This document shows, in pieces, positions 1-7,183 of a stretch of DNA of 39,707 nt. A model generated the notes under the pieces. The model saw only the letters and a program-made list of their open reading frames with translations. It did no database searches and was not told the origin of the DNA. The stretch spans positions 1-39,707 of IMG/VR virus record IMGVR_UViG_3300028044_000025, one strand, 5' to 3'. This DNA comes from a virus. A program made the translations under genes and the position numbers. Every line of letters begins with the position of its first letter. The first letter of the stretch is position 1.

Positions 1-759
1 AACGGTATTTATGTAGTTAAAGCATCTGGTGCTCCAGATCGCTCTACTGATGCAGATACAGGTGCAGAACTTACTGCAAGTTTTGCGGTATTCGTAGAAG
101 AAGGAACTGTTAACGCAGATTCTGGATATGTATTAACTACAGATGGCGCAATTACAGTTGGCACTACAACACTTACCTTTACCCAGTTTACTGGATTAGG
201 ACAAGTTGTTGCAGGTGATGGTCTTTCTAAGACAGGAAACACACTAAACGTTACCGCTGGAACTGGTATCAGCATTACTGGTGATGCAGTTACAAACGAA
301 GGTGTACTTTCAATCACTGGCACAGCAAACCAAATTTCTGCAACTGCATCAACTGGTGCAATTACATTATCTGGTCCACAAGATTTACATTCAGGAGCAA
401 CTCCATCATTTAGCGGTGTAACAGTTGGATCTGTAACTCTTACAGATGCTCTTATAGGAACTGCTCTTGCTACCGCTTCAACATCAGCAACAACAATTGA
501 TACATGGTCAGTAGCAACATATTCAAGTGCTAAATATATCGTACAGATGAAAAAGGGTAACGATATTGAAGTAATTGAAGTTCTAGTTACAGTTGATGGA
601 TTAAATAACGTTTACTTAACAGAATATGCAGATGTAATCAGCAATGCTGAACTAGGAACAACTAACGCTGTTTACAACGGTGGAAACGTTCTTCTTCAGG
701 TAACTGGTGCAGCAGCAGATACTGCTGTTAAAGTACACAAGATTTATATTGAAGCATAA
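1..759 (+). CDS. Tail fibre / virion structural protein, C-terminal part (5' partial)
   Basis: The frame is open from base 1 to the TAA at 757-759, giving 252 visible residues; the start lies upstream of the window. The sequence is rich in Gly, Thr, Ala, Val and Ser, with short beta-strand-like repeats typical of phage fibre shafts. Residues 1-80 hold a module beginning NGIYVV, followed by a conserved pattern (Arg-x-x-Asp, FVEEGT, then a TFTQFTG-like strand). A related module occurs near residues 575-680 of the fibre at 1287-3692, so the two proteins share a building block. A middle stretch (GDGLSKTGNTLNVTAGTGI) is a common fibre repeat type. The next gene starts 19 bases after the stop and probably shares the transcript. 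Function as a fibre or other tail-tip structural protein is inferred from composition and neighbours. Confidence 0.75.
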   Translation, partial: NGIYVVKASGAPDRSTDADTGAELTASFAVFVEEGTVNADSGYVLTTDGAITVGTTTLTFTQFTGLGQVVAGDGLSKTGNTLNVTAGTGISITGDAVTNEGVLSITGTANQISATASTGAITLSGPQDLHSGATPSFSGVTVGSVTLTDALIGTALATASTSATTIDTWSVATYSSAKYIVQMKKGNDIEVIEVLVTVDGLNNVYLTEYADVISNAELGTTNAVYNGGNVLLQVTGAAADTAVKVHKIYIEA

Positions 760-778
760 TTAGGAAAAGAGGCTAGAA

Positions 779-1240
779 GTGGCAACTGTAAATAAAGATT
801 TTAAAGTAAAGCATGGTTTAGATGTAAACCAGGGCGGTACCTTTGGAGGAACCGTTACAGTTGCTACTCCTACCGAAAACACACACGCAACAACAAAACT
901 ATATGTAGATAGCAAGGGAGCCGTTGCTGCACCAGCATCAACAGCACCAGCAACTCCAGTAAATGGGCAGTTATGGTTTGATACAGAATCACGCCACATA
1001 TCTGTATATTCTACTGATCAGGCTGAATGGATCATGATTGCTACATTTTCAGATACCGCTGACCTTAGACAGCATATCCACGATACTGCAATTGATGGAA
1101 CAGGACTTATTGTTTCAATATTCCAAGATGCAGGATTTTATGATTCAATATTTACATCTACAGAAATTGCTGGATTTTACGATTCAGAATACTGGAATAA
1201 CAGCTACGACGGCGGAAGCCCATTAGATAATTTTAGTTAA
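779..1240 (+). CDS. Small phage structural protein (fibre-associated)
   Basis: A 153-residue protein with a GTG start, chosen because AAAAGAGG at 765-772 sits six bases upstream. The N-terminus (MATVNKDFKVKHGLDV) and the following VTVATPTENTHATTKLYVDS are phrases seen at the front of phage fibre-type proteins; the second resembles the 'AATKQYVD' phrase also present in the next gene. The middle contains NGQLWFDTESRHISVYSTD, a typical surface-strand pattern of virion proteins. The C-terminus has two close copies of an aromatic motif (AGFYDSIF and AGFYDSEYW). It lies between two fibre genes, so a role in the tail-tip or fibre assembly is likely, but its exact function is unknown. Confidence 0.65.
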   Translation: MATVNKDFKVKHGLDVNQGGTFGGTVTVATPTENTHATTKLYVDSKGAVAAPASTAPATPVNGQLWFDTESRHISVYSTDQAEWIMIATFSDTADLRQHIHDTAIDGTGLIVSIFQDAGFYDSIFTSTEIAGFYDSEYWNNSYDGGSPLDNFS

Positions 1241-1245
1241 TTATC

Positions 1246-1254
1246 TGATATAAT
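1246..1254 (+). promoter_or_regulatory. Extended -10 promoter for the large tail fibre
   Basis: TGATATAAT, with the hexamer TATAAT at 1249-1254 and the TGn extension. Transcription would begin near 1261, leaving about a 26-base leader that contains the ribosome site GAGGAGA (1274-1280) before the ATG at 1287. No convincing -35 box is visible. Confidence 0.6.
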
Positions 1255-1286
1255 ACTACAAGAGACCACTAACGAGGAGACTATAA

Positions 1287-3692
1287 ATGGCAACAAGAAT
1301 GCAACAGCGCAGAGGAACTGCAGCTCAATGGGTTTCTACAAACTCTGGCAACGGTCCTATCCTCAATGCTGGTGAAATCGGATTTGAAACCGACACAAAT
1401 AAATTTAAAATTGGTGATGGAACAAATCACTGGATCAACCTTGATTACTTCATTGATGCTAACTCAACAGTAAACCCAGCATTTGGCTCAAGCATTGTTT
1501 TTGAAGGTGCAACTGCGAATGCTTTTGAGACGACAGTTCAGGTTACAGATCCAACTGCTGATAGAATTTTAACTCTTCCAGATTCAACAGGAACGATTGC
1601 CACACAAGAATATGTAGATTCAGCAGCAGCTAATGCAACTTTTGATTCAGCTTCTGCAGCAGGTACTGGACTTGACTGGAATGCTTCTACTGATCAATTT
1701 AATATTGATTCAACTGTAACAACCAATGATGGAGTACAGACCCTTACAAATAAAACATTAACTAGCCCGACAATTACTGGAGCTACATTTAATGATTCAT
1801 CTATAATCTTTGAAGGTTCGTCTGCAGATGCTCACGAAACTACTCTTACAGTAACAAACCCTACAGCAGATAGAACAATTACATTCCCTGATGCAACAGG
1901 AACATTGGTTCTATCTGATGGCAGTGGAAACCTTGCAGTTTCTGGTAATCTTACAGTAAATGGAGCTACAACATATTTAGTATCTAATGAACTTGTTATT
2001 ACAGATAAAAATATAATTTTAGCAGCAACAGAGTTTCCAACAAATATAACAGCAAGCGGTGGTGGAATAACTGTTAAGGGCACTACAGATAAAACTTTTT
2101 CATACAATGACTCATCTGATACATGGTCTTCATCAGAAAGCCTAAACCTTCCTTCTGGAAAGTCTTACAAGATAAATGGAGTTAATTTAGGAGCATTCAG
2201 TGAAACATTAAGCAATAAAACTATCTCTAGTTCAGACAATACTATTTCTATTGCTCCTTCAAACATATCTGGTGTTACTGTAACTGCAACACAAATTAAC
2301 TATCTAACTGGAGTAACCTCAGCTATTCAAACTCAGATTACTGATAAAGCACCTCTTGCTTCACCATCATTTACTGGAGACGTAGTTCTTCCATCAACAA
2401 CCTCAATAGGCGATGTTTCTTCAATAGAAATAGGTTATGTTAATGGCGTAACTTCTGCAATTCAAACTCAGCTAAATAATAAGCAAGCAGTTGTTGCAAA
2501 TGTTTCTGATACTGAAATTGGATACCTTGATGGTGTTACTTCTTCCATTCAAACACAATTAGATGATAAATCAACTGCCTCTAAGACTGAAACTCTTACA
2601 AATAAAACTTTAACCTCTCCAGTCATCAACACACCTACTGGAATTACAAGTTCAGATGTAGGACTTGGAAGTGTTAATAATACTTCAGATGCAGACAAGC
2701 CAGTTTCAACTGCAACACAAACAGCACTTGATCTAAAGGCAAACCTATCAGGAGCAACATTTACTGGCGCTATAACGCTTCACGCCGATCCATCATCATC
2801 GTTACACGCAGCAACTAAGCAGTATGTTGATAACACAGCATCTGGAATTATTGCAAAGCCACAGGTACTTGGAGCAACAACAGCAAACATTGACGCTACA
2901 TATAGCAATGGAACAGCAGGCGTTGGAGCAACACTTACACACAACACGAACGGTGCATTTCCTGCAGAAGCAGGTGGAGCAAGTGGATGGGCTGTTGGCA
3001 AGGGTATTCTTGTAAAGAACCAAACTAACAAGGCTCAAAATGGTAGATATTTTATTTCAAACATGGGATCTGCCTCTACTCCTTATGTACTTACTCGCTG
3101 TGGATATTGCGATGAAGCATCAGAAATTCCAGGAGCATATATCTTTGTTCAAGATGGAACAAACGCTGGAACTGGATGGATTCAAGTAGTAGCCGATCCA
3201 ACAACATTTGTTGTAGGAACAGACAACATTGATGTTTATCAATTCTCAGGATCAGGAACAATTACAGCAGGCACAAATATTTCTGTAAGCGGAAATGAAG
3301 TTTCTGTAGTTGCCACTCCTTCACTTTCAGGAGTTGCTTTCTCAGATGGAACACAGACAACAGAAGGTGTTCCTTCACGTACACCAATTATTCAGAAGAC
3401 AGCATCATATACACTTTCAGAACTAACTGAAAGAGATGATTTAATTGAAATGTCATCATCTTCAGCGATTACTCTTTCAATTCCTACAGATGCTACACTA
3501 AATTATCCAATCGGAACATCTATTGATATTCTTCAAACTGGAACAGGTCAGGTAACAATTGCAGCAGTAACACCTGGAACTACAACAGTAAATGCAACAC
3601 CAGGCTTAAAACTTCGTACAACTTGGTCATCTGCAACTCTCTTTAAGAGAGCAGCAAATACATGGGTTGTCTTCGGCGACTTGACAGCGTAA
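1287..3692 (+). CDS. Large tail fibre / receptor-binding protein
   Basis: An 801-residue fibre. The first 50 residues (MATRMQQRRGTAAQW, then AGEIGFETDT and KFKIGDG) match the N-terminal domain found in many phage tail fibres and in the major tropism determinant family, which attaches the fibre to the tail. The body is built of repeats: two 37-residue units starting SSIVFEG/SSIIFEG (residues 68-104 and 171-207), TNKTLTSP phrases, and three GVTSxIQTQ units (about residues 342-424). An AATKQYVD phrase follows, then a module near 575-680 shared with the protein at the left edge. The C-terminal 130 residues (from about SRTPIIQKT) look like a separate beta domain that may be the knob. GAGGAGA at 1274-1280 gives a good ribosome site. 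The likely role is host-surface recognition, inferred from family resemblance. Confidence 0.8.
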   Translation: MATRMQQRRGTAAQWVSTNSGNGPILNAGEIGFETDTNKFKIGDGTNHWINLDYFIDANSTVNPAFGSSIVFEGATANAFETTVQVTDPTADRILTLPDSTGTIATQEYVDSAAANATFDSASAAGTGLDWNASTDQFNIDSTVTTNDGVQTLTNKTLTSPTITGATFNDSSIIFEGSSADAHETTLTVTNPTADRTITFPDATGTLVLSDGSGNLAVSGNLTVNGATTYLVSNELVITDKNIILAATEFPTNITASGGGITVKGTTDKTFSYNDSSDTWSSSESLNLPSGKSYKINGVNLGAFSETLSNKTISSSDNTISIAPSNISGVTVTATQINYLTGVTSAIQTQITDKAPLASPSFTGDVVLPSTTSIGDVSSIEIGYVNGVTSAIQTQLNNKQAVVANVSDTEIGYLDGVTSSIQTQLDDKSTASKTETLTNKTLTSPVINTPTGITSSDVGLGSVNNTSDADKPVSTATQTALDLKANLSGATFTGAITLHADPSSSLHAATKQYVDNTASGIIAKPQVLGATTANIDATYSNGTAGVGATLTHNTNGAFPAEAGGASGWAVGKGILVKNQTNKAQNGRYFISNMGSASTPYVLTRCGYCDEASEIPGAYIFVQDGTNAGTGWIQVVADPTTFVVGTDNIDVYQFSGSGTITAGTNISVSGNEVSVVATPSLSGVAFSDGTQTTEGVPSRTPIIQKTASYTLSELTERDDLIEMSSSSAITLSIPTDATLNYPIGTSIDILQTGTGQVTIAAVTPGTTTVNATPGLKLRTTWSSATLFKRAANTWVVFGDLTA
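1488..1907 (+). repeat. Duplicated 111-base fibre unit (1488-1598 and 1797-1907)
   Basis: Two in-frame copies encode nearly the same 37 residues, each beginning SSI(V/I)FEG, with T(A/V)DPTADR/TNPTADR in the middle and (P/L)D(S/A)TGT near the end. Between them lies a TNKTLTSPTITG phrase. They are protein-level repeats of the fibre shaft; the DNA has diverged, so the duplication is not recent. Confidence 0.7.
2310..2558 (+). repeat. Three GVTSxIQTQ units in the fibre shaft
   Basis: In-frame 27-base blocks at 2310-2336, 2445-2471 and 2532-2558 encode GVTSAIQTQ, GVTSAIQTQ and GVTSSIQTQ, each preceded by an I-x-Y-(L/V)-(T/N/D) phrase. This is a common pattern in trimeric phage fibre shafts. Confidence 0.75.
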
Positions 3693-3713
3693 TAGGATAA
3701 AGGGGAATAAAAA

Positions 3714-4547
3714 ATGGCAGCAGGTAAGAAGATAGGCAAGAAGTCCCAAGCATCAAATGACTTTCTAGTACCATCTCAGGTAACTTCATTAACAGCTACT
3801 GATGTTGGTACAAGTAGACCATACTTAGCTACAGCCAATACAACTTCTGCAGCTTCTGCTGCTGGAACTGGAGCATCTGTAAATCTTTCTTGGACACTTC
3901 CAGCAGGATCTCCAGCAGCCACTTCTTATACAATTACTACAACCCCATCAACATATACTGTTAATACTGGAACTTCAGGTACAACTTATACTTTTCAAGG
4001 ACTAGCATCAGCAACAAGTTATACGTTTACAGTAGTAGGAACTAATGCTTCAGGATCTTCTGTTTCAGCAACATCATCTTCTGTAACAGCTACAACTGTT
4101 CCAGCAACAATGTCAGCTCCAACAGCAACTGCCCAGGTTAATCAAAACTCTGTTGCTTTTACTGCACCAGCAAATGGCGGTAAGGCAATCACTGGATATA
4201 CAGTTACTGGAAGCGATGCAACAACTGGTACAGGAGCCTCATCTCCAATTGTAATTGCTGATACTGCAGGAACATCACAGACATATACCGTAGTAGCAAC
4301 AAATGGCAACGGAAATTCACTTGCATCTCCCGCTTCAAATAACGTAACAACTTTAGCACCAAGCTTTTTCTCACCACCGTTCTTCCCACCGTTCTTCCCA
4401 CCGTTCTTCCCACCGTTCTTCCCACCAAGCTTTTTCTCACCACCGTTCTTCCCACCTTCATTTGGATGCCAAGTATGCGGCATCTGCTGCCTGTACGGAC
4501 CATGTGAATATGGCTGTGGCCCATGCGACTTTTGGTGTGACGACTAG
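3714..4547 (+). CDS. fn3-domain virion protein with PPFF repeats and a cysteine-rich tail
   Basis: A 277-residue protein with AAAGGGG (3699-3705) eight bases before the ATG. After a basic N-terminus (MAAGKKIGKKSQ) come two fibronectin-type-III-like domains: about residues 20-130 (the YTF-GLASATSYTFTV phrase is diagnostic) and 132-215. Residues 217-249 are a Phe-Pro-Ser stretch of alternating PPFF units. The last 27 residues carry eight cysteines in the order C-x2-C-x2-CC-x4-C-x3-C-x2-C-x3-C, then DD. Such a tail could bind metal or form disulfides. The fn3 domains suggest a surface decoration that binds carbohydrate or other virion proteins. The downstream cassette encodes prolyl-hydroxylase-like enzymes, so the PPFF tract is a candidate substrate (inference). 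I know of no assigned function. Confidence 0.75.
   Translation: MAAGKKIGKKSQASNDFLVPSQVTSLTATDVGTSRPYLATANTTSAASAAGTGASVNLSWTLPAGSPAATSYTITTTPSTYTVNTGTSGTTYTFQGLASATSYTFTVVGTNASGSSVSATSSSVTATTVPATMSAPTATAQVNQNSVAFTAPANGGKAITGYTVTGSDATTGTGASSPIVIADTAGTSQTYTVVATNGNGNSLASPASNNVTTLAPSFFSPPFFPPFFPPFFPPFFPPSFFSPPFFPPSFGCQVCGICCLYGPCEYGCGPCDFWCDD
4374..4457 (+). repeat. 12-base tandem repeat encoding PPFF
   Basis: Four perfect copies of CCACCGTTCTTC run from 4374 to 4421. A fifth copy lies at 4440-4451, reached through a spacer encoding PSFFS that duplicates the spacer just before the first copy. The unit length is a multiple of three, so gain or loss of copies keeps the frame. Near-perfect identity suggests recent expansion. 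Confidence 0.9.
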
Positions 4548-4552
4548 AGATA

Positions 4553-4561
4553 TGGTATAAT
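4553..4561 (+). promoter_or_regulatory. Extended -10 promoter, leaderless type
   Basis: TGGTATAAT, with TATAAT at 4556-4561 and only six bases before the ATG at 4568, so the expected start of transcription coincides with the start codon. A weak TTGGTG at 4532-4537 could serve as a -35 box with an 18-base gap. No ribosome site lies inside the implied transcript. Confidence 0.7.
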
Positions 4562-4567
4562 AAAACT

Positions 4568-4807
4568 ATGATAATGAACGTATATAAAGATGAAAATATA
4601 TTGTTTTCTACAAAAGATAGTGTTTTAATAACATTTTTTGAAAATTTAGAAAGCAATATAGAGTATCAAATAAAGCCAAGCAATTCTGGTAAGAATTTTC
4701 ACATAAATTATAAACTTAATGGTGAAGATCAGCTAAAACTAGGTGTTCCAGAATATATTGCAGAAGCAATAGTTAACAATTATAGATTTGATATTGTAGA
4801 TGACTGA
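4568..4807 (+). CDS. Small protein of unknown function (leaderless, first gene of the accessory cassette)
   Basis: A 79-residue acidic protein that I do not recognise. It starts directly at the predicted transcription start of the promoter at 4553-4561, which supports the ATG at 4568; a second in-frame ATG two codons later is possible. The sequence has beta-strand-like stretches (NILFSTKDSVLITFF, YQIKPS) and no membrane segment, signal peptide or cysteines. The end overlaps the next gene by eight bases, so translation of the zinc-ribbon protein is probably coupled to it. It begins the transcript that seems to lead into the oxygenase genes, but nothing in the sequence ties it to their chemistry. 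Confidence 0.6.
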   Translation: MIMNVYKDENILFSTKDSVLITFFENLESNIEYQIKPSNSGKNFHINYKLNGEDQLKLGVPEYIAEAIVNNYRFDIVDD

Positions 4808-5039
4808 TAGCTTAACTCCTTGGGAAAGATATAAGCAAAACCTAGGAGAAGCAAGACCCTGGGATATATTAAATCCAAAAATAGAACATGTAAGTCAAGA
4901 AAAGCTAGAGCATAGGCTAAGCATATGTGAGGCTTGCCCAGAATTAATAAAACTAACTCACCAGTGCAAAAAATGTGGATGTTTTATGAAAGTAAAAGCA
5001 AAAATAGAAATTGCAACATGCCCACTGAAAAAGTGGTAG
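4800..5039 (+). CDS. Small zinc-ribbon protein
   Basis: A 79-residue protein whose ATG overlaps the previous stop. It opens with a Trp-rich segment (TPWERYKQNLG, ARPWDIL), then has CEAC at about residues 42-45, C-x2-CGC at 58-63 and CPLKKW at the end, giving enough cysteines for one structural zinc site. Proteins with this layout (PW-RY near the start, CPELIKLT-x2-CKKCGCFM, C-terminal CP-x2-KW) are familiar from marine and freshwater phages, often near 2OG oxygenase genes; no function is established that I can name. The neighbourhood and overlap suggest it acts with the oxygenase cassette, or is a small partner or DNA/protein-binding factor; this is inference. Confidence 0.7.
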   Translation: MTDSLTPWERYKQNLGEARPWDILNPKIEHVSQEKLEHRLSICEACPELIKLTHQCKKCGCFMKVKAKIEIATCPLKKW

Positions 5040-5083
5040 AATTACATATATAGATTATATACATAGATAGGGGTAAAATAAAA

Positions 5084-5737
5084 ATGCAATCTTTCTTAAA
5101 TAAAGAAGAAATATTTCCTGGCATATTTGTTTATAGAGATGTAATTAAAAAAGATTTAAACATAATAGAAAGAGTTGAAGATTTTATTAAAAAAAATCCG
5201 CAACAGTCATGGCAAGAGGCAATGGTTGGCTATCAACAAAAATTTCCAGAATATAGGGATTGCCTAGACTTTAAAATTCAAAAAAACACAAATCCAAGTA
5301 TTGGTCCTCAAGATGTTGAACTAAATAATATTTGGCAGGATGCCTATAACGCACAGATTAATGCCGTAACTGATTATTGCACAATGTACAACATTAAAAT
5401 GGAATATTGGGAAGCAATGAATTTTATTAAATATGGCCCAGGACAACATTTTCAAGAACATGCAGACCATGGTTTTTCATATATAGCAACAGTTTCATTA
5501 GTTGCTTACCCCAATGATGACTATGAGGGTGGAGAGTTGTTTTTTCCAAAGCTTAATGTTAACATAAAGCCCAAGGCTGGAGATTTATACATATTCCCAT
5601 CAACATATTTATTCTCACATAGAGCAATGCCAGTAACTAGTGGATTAAAATATTCTATTGTAACTATGTTAGATTATAATGATAATACTCACAATATAGA
5701 ATATCAGTCATTGATTCAAAAAAGACTAAATCCATAA
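5084..5737 (+). CDS. 2-oxoglutarate/Fe(II) oxygenase 1 (prolyl 4-hydroxylase-like)
   Basis: A 217-residue protein with the double-stranded beta-helix oxygenase signature in its second half. The iron-binding residues are visible: His126 and Asp128 in the HAD motif, and His179 in LFSHRAM. Lys189 (SGLKYS) is placed to bind the 2-oxoglutarate carboxylate. Between them lies the DDYEGGELFFP phrase and KPKAGDLYIFPS, both typical of the P4Hc/2OG-FeII_Oxy_3 group. These enzymes couple decarboxylation of 2-oxoglutarate to hydroxylation of a protein side chain, often proline, though phage members have unproven substrates. TAGGGGT (5068-5074) is a ribosome site. The stop overlaps the next ATG as TAATG. 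It is the first of five such genes in this cassette. Confidence 0.88.
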   Translation: MQSFLNKEEIFPGIFVYRDVIKKDLNIIERVEDFIKKNPQQSWQEAMVGYQQKFPEYRDCLDFKIQKNTNPSIGPQDVELNNIWQDAYNAQINAVTDYCTMYNIKMEYWEAMNFIKYGPGQHFQEHADHGFSYIATVSLVAYPNDDYEGGELFFPKLNVNIKPKAGDLYIFPSTYLFSHRAMPVTSGLKYSIVTMLDYNDNTHNIEYQSLIQKRLNP

Positions 5738-6438
5738 TGTACACAATAGATGTTTATGAACTTAGAGAGGGATATGGGAAACTAGATCCTCTTTCTATTA
5801 AAAGAGAATGGATGGATGAAACATGGGATGCCCACGCATACAAGTGTTTTCCAGTTACCCTAACTAACGGTCTTGGATGGGGAATATCTTTTCCAGAAGA
5901 CATCACTTTTATTTGGGACGGAATATCAGACACTAGTCCAGACCATGTAAGGGTATTGTCTGGCAATGAATATGTTTCTACTGGAAGATCAAATGCCACA
6001 ATTAGTTTTAATACTGGACTGATGTTTAGAACTGATCAAAATACAAGCATATTGCAGATGCCAGTTCCCAATCAATTTATTGATGGTATTCAACCATTTA
6101 CAACTCTCATAAGTACTTCCTTTTATAAGGGGGAGTTGCCATGTGCATGGAGAATAACTAGGCCAAATGTAGAAATTACAATTAAAGCAGGAACTCCTGT
6201 GATATCTATTTTGCCAATATCTTTGGGAAACATTAATAATTCTGAAATGGTAGTTAAGTCTATCAAGGATTTACCAACAGACCATTTTAATGATTTTGAC
6301 TATTCCAGCATAGTTTATGAGCTAAATAAACAGGGTAAGTGGTCTAATTTTTATAGAGATTCTGTAGACCCAGATGGAAAAAGCATAGGATCACATGAAG
6401 TAAAGTCAATTAGGCTAAAGGTTGTTGAAAATAAATAG
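5737..6438 (+). CDS. DUF6065-like protein within the oxygenase cassette
   Basis: A 233-residue protein starting inside the TAATG overlap with oxygenase 1, with no ribosome site of its own, so translation is probably coupled. It lacks an HxD...H iron triad in the pattern of its neighbours. From memory it resembles the DUF6065 family: an early FPV-x-LTNGLGWGI-like strand, a DGIQPFTTLIST segment, then WRITRPN and an AGTPVISILPISL strand. That family has no firmly assigned biochemical role. Its fold looks beta-rich and cupin-like by eye. Being the only non-oxygenase sandwiched in the cassette suggests it works in the same pathway, perhaps as a substrate-binding or second-step enzyme; this is inference. 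Confidence 0.6.
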   Translation: MYTIDVYELREGYGKLDPLSIKREWMDETWDAHAYKCFPVTLTNGLGWGISFPEDITFIWDGISDTSPDHVRVLSGNEYVSTGRSNATISFNTGLMFRTDQNTSILQMPVPNQFIDGIQPFTTLISTSFYKGELPCAWRITRPNVEITIKAGTPVISILPISLGNINNSEMVVKSIKDLPTDHFNDFDYSSIVYELNKQGKWSNFYRDSVDPDGKSIGSHEVKSIRLKVVENK

Positions 6439-6458
6439 ATTTTTATTTTATATAAAAA

Positions 6459-6467
6459 TGGTAGAAT
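6459..6467 (+). promoter_or_regulatory. Probable extended -10 promoter for oxygenase 2
   Basis: TGGTAGAAT, one mismatch from TGnTATAAT. Transcription would start near 6474, leaving a 32-base leader with the ribosome site GGGAGG at 6494-6499. It follows an AT-only inverted repeat (6440-6460) after the previous gene. Confidence 0.45.
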
Positions 6468-6505
6468 AGATATATAAATAGTCGCATGTATTAGGGAGGT
6501 AAGAT

Positions 6506-7183
6506 ATGGAAATAACAAATAAAAACCACTTGGTTGGCGCTCCAGTGTCAGCAACGCCGTCTGGATTTTTTGGTAATTCTATGGACAATATTGTAGAATT
6601 AGAAAATTTTTTAACACTAGAAGAAAGAAAAAGATTATCAGATTTTGCAATGAACAATAAAGTTTGGGATATTACTGAAAGTCACAAAGATGAAGATGGT
6701 CTTGTTTTGTATGATGCAAACATTTGGGCTAATAGAGTGGCAACATATTTTTCTTTAATGAAGTCAGATCCTTCTATTTTAGACTTAATTCAAGATATGA
6801 TTAGAAGGCTTAAAATAGAGGTAGATAAATTTTTTCAGGTTGATGTTCGTGAAACTGGTCCAGCTATTGTTCGTTGGCCAGTAGGTGCAAGACAAGAACC
6901 TCATGCAGATAAAGAATTTCATATTGGAGAAGAGCGTGGAAGACCAAACGATTTTCCACATTATGACATAGCATCTTTATTTTATTTTAATGACGAATAT
7001 GAAGGTGGTGAGCTTTATTTTCCACTTCAAGGTATTGAGTTCAAACCAAAAGCTGGAGCAGCATACTTTTTCCCAGGAGATAGGTATTATGTTCACGGCG
7101 TAAGACCAGTAAAATCTGGACATAGATTTACATCACCATTTTTTTGGACTATAATGAAACATACAGGAGAAAGACAACCATGA
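6506..7183 (+). CDS. 2-oxoglutarate/Fe(II) oxygenase 2
   Basis: A 225-residue member of the P4Hc-like group. Iron ligands are His133 and Asp135 (PHADKEF) and His197 (YYVHGV); Arg207 (SGHRFTS) is the expected 2-oxoglutarate anchor. The DEYEGGELYFP and FKPKAGAAYFFPG phrases match the group. An N-terminal segment (about 1-45) before the helix-rich part is not shared with oxygenase 1. GGGAGG at 6494-6499 is one of the best ribosome sites in the cassette, spaced six bases from the ATG, and a candidate promoter lies just upstream, so this gene may be made independently of gene 1. The stop overlaps the next ATG as ATGA. The substrate is unknown. Confidence 0.88.
   Translation: MEITNKNHLVGAPVSATPSGFFGNSMDNIVELENFLTLEERKRLSDFAMNNKVWDITESHKDEDGLVLYDANIWANRVATYFSLMKSDPSILDLIQDMIRRLKIEVDKFFQVDVRETGPAIVRWPVGARQEPHADKEFHIGEERGRPNDFPHYDIASLFYFNDEYEGGELYFPLQGIEFKPKAGAAYFFPGDRYYVHGVRPVKSGHRFTSPFFWTIMKHTGERQP

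Noticed and set aside
1287-1450. Diversity-generating retroelement target, because the fibre start resembles the Mtd N-terminal domain
   Set aside because: No reverse transcriptase, template repeat or accessory gene is in the window; this N-terminal domain is common in ordinary fibres.
4142-4656. Minus-strand ORFs opposite the PPFF protein
   Set aside because: Their GGKNGGKNGG and related repeats are the antisense of the PPFF codons, and no promoter or ribosome site supports them.
5041-5083. Promoter before oxygenase 1 (TATATA-like stretches)
   Set aside because: The region is generally AT-rich and lacks the TGn extension found at all other promoter candidates.
6440-6460. AT-only inverted repeat after the DUF6065-like gene as a terminator
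   Set aside because: The stem has no G-C pairs and no T-run follows; it is probably a by-product of local AT-richness.
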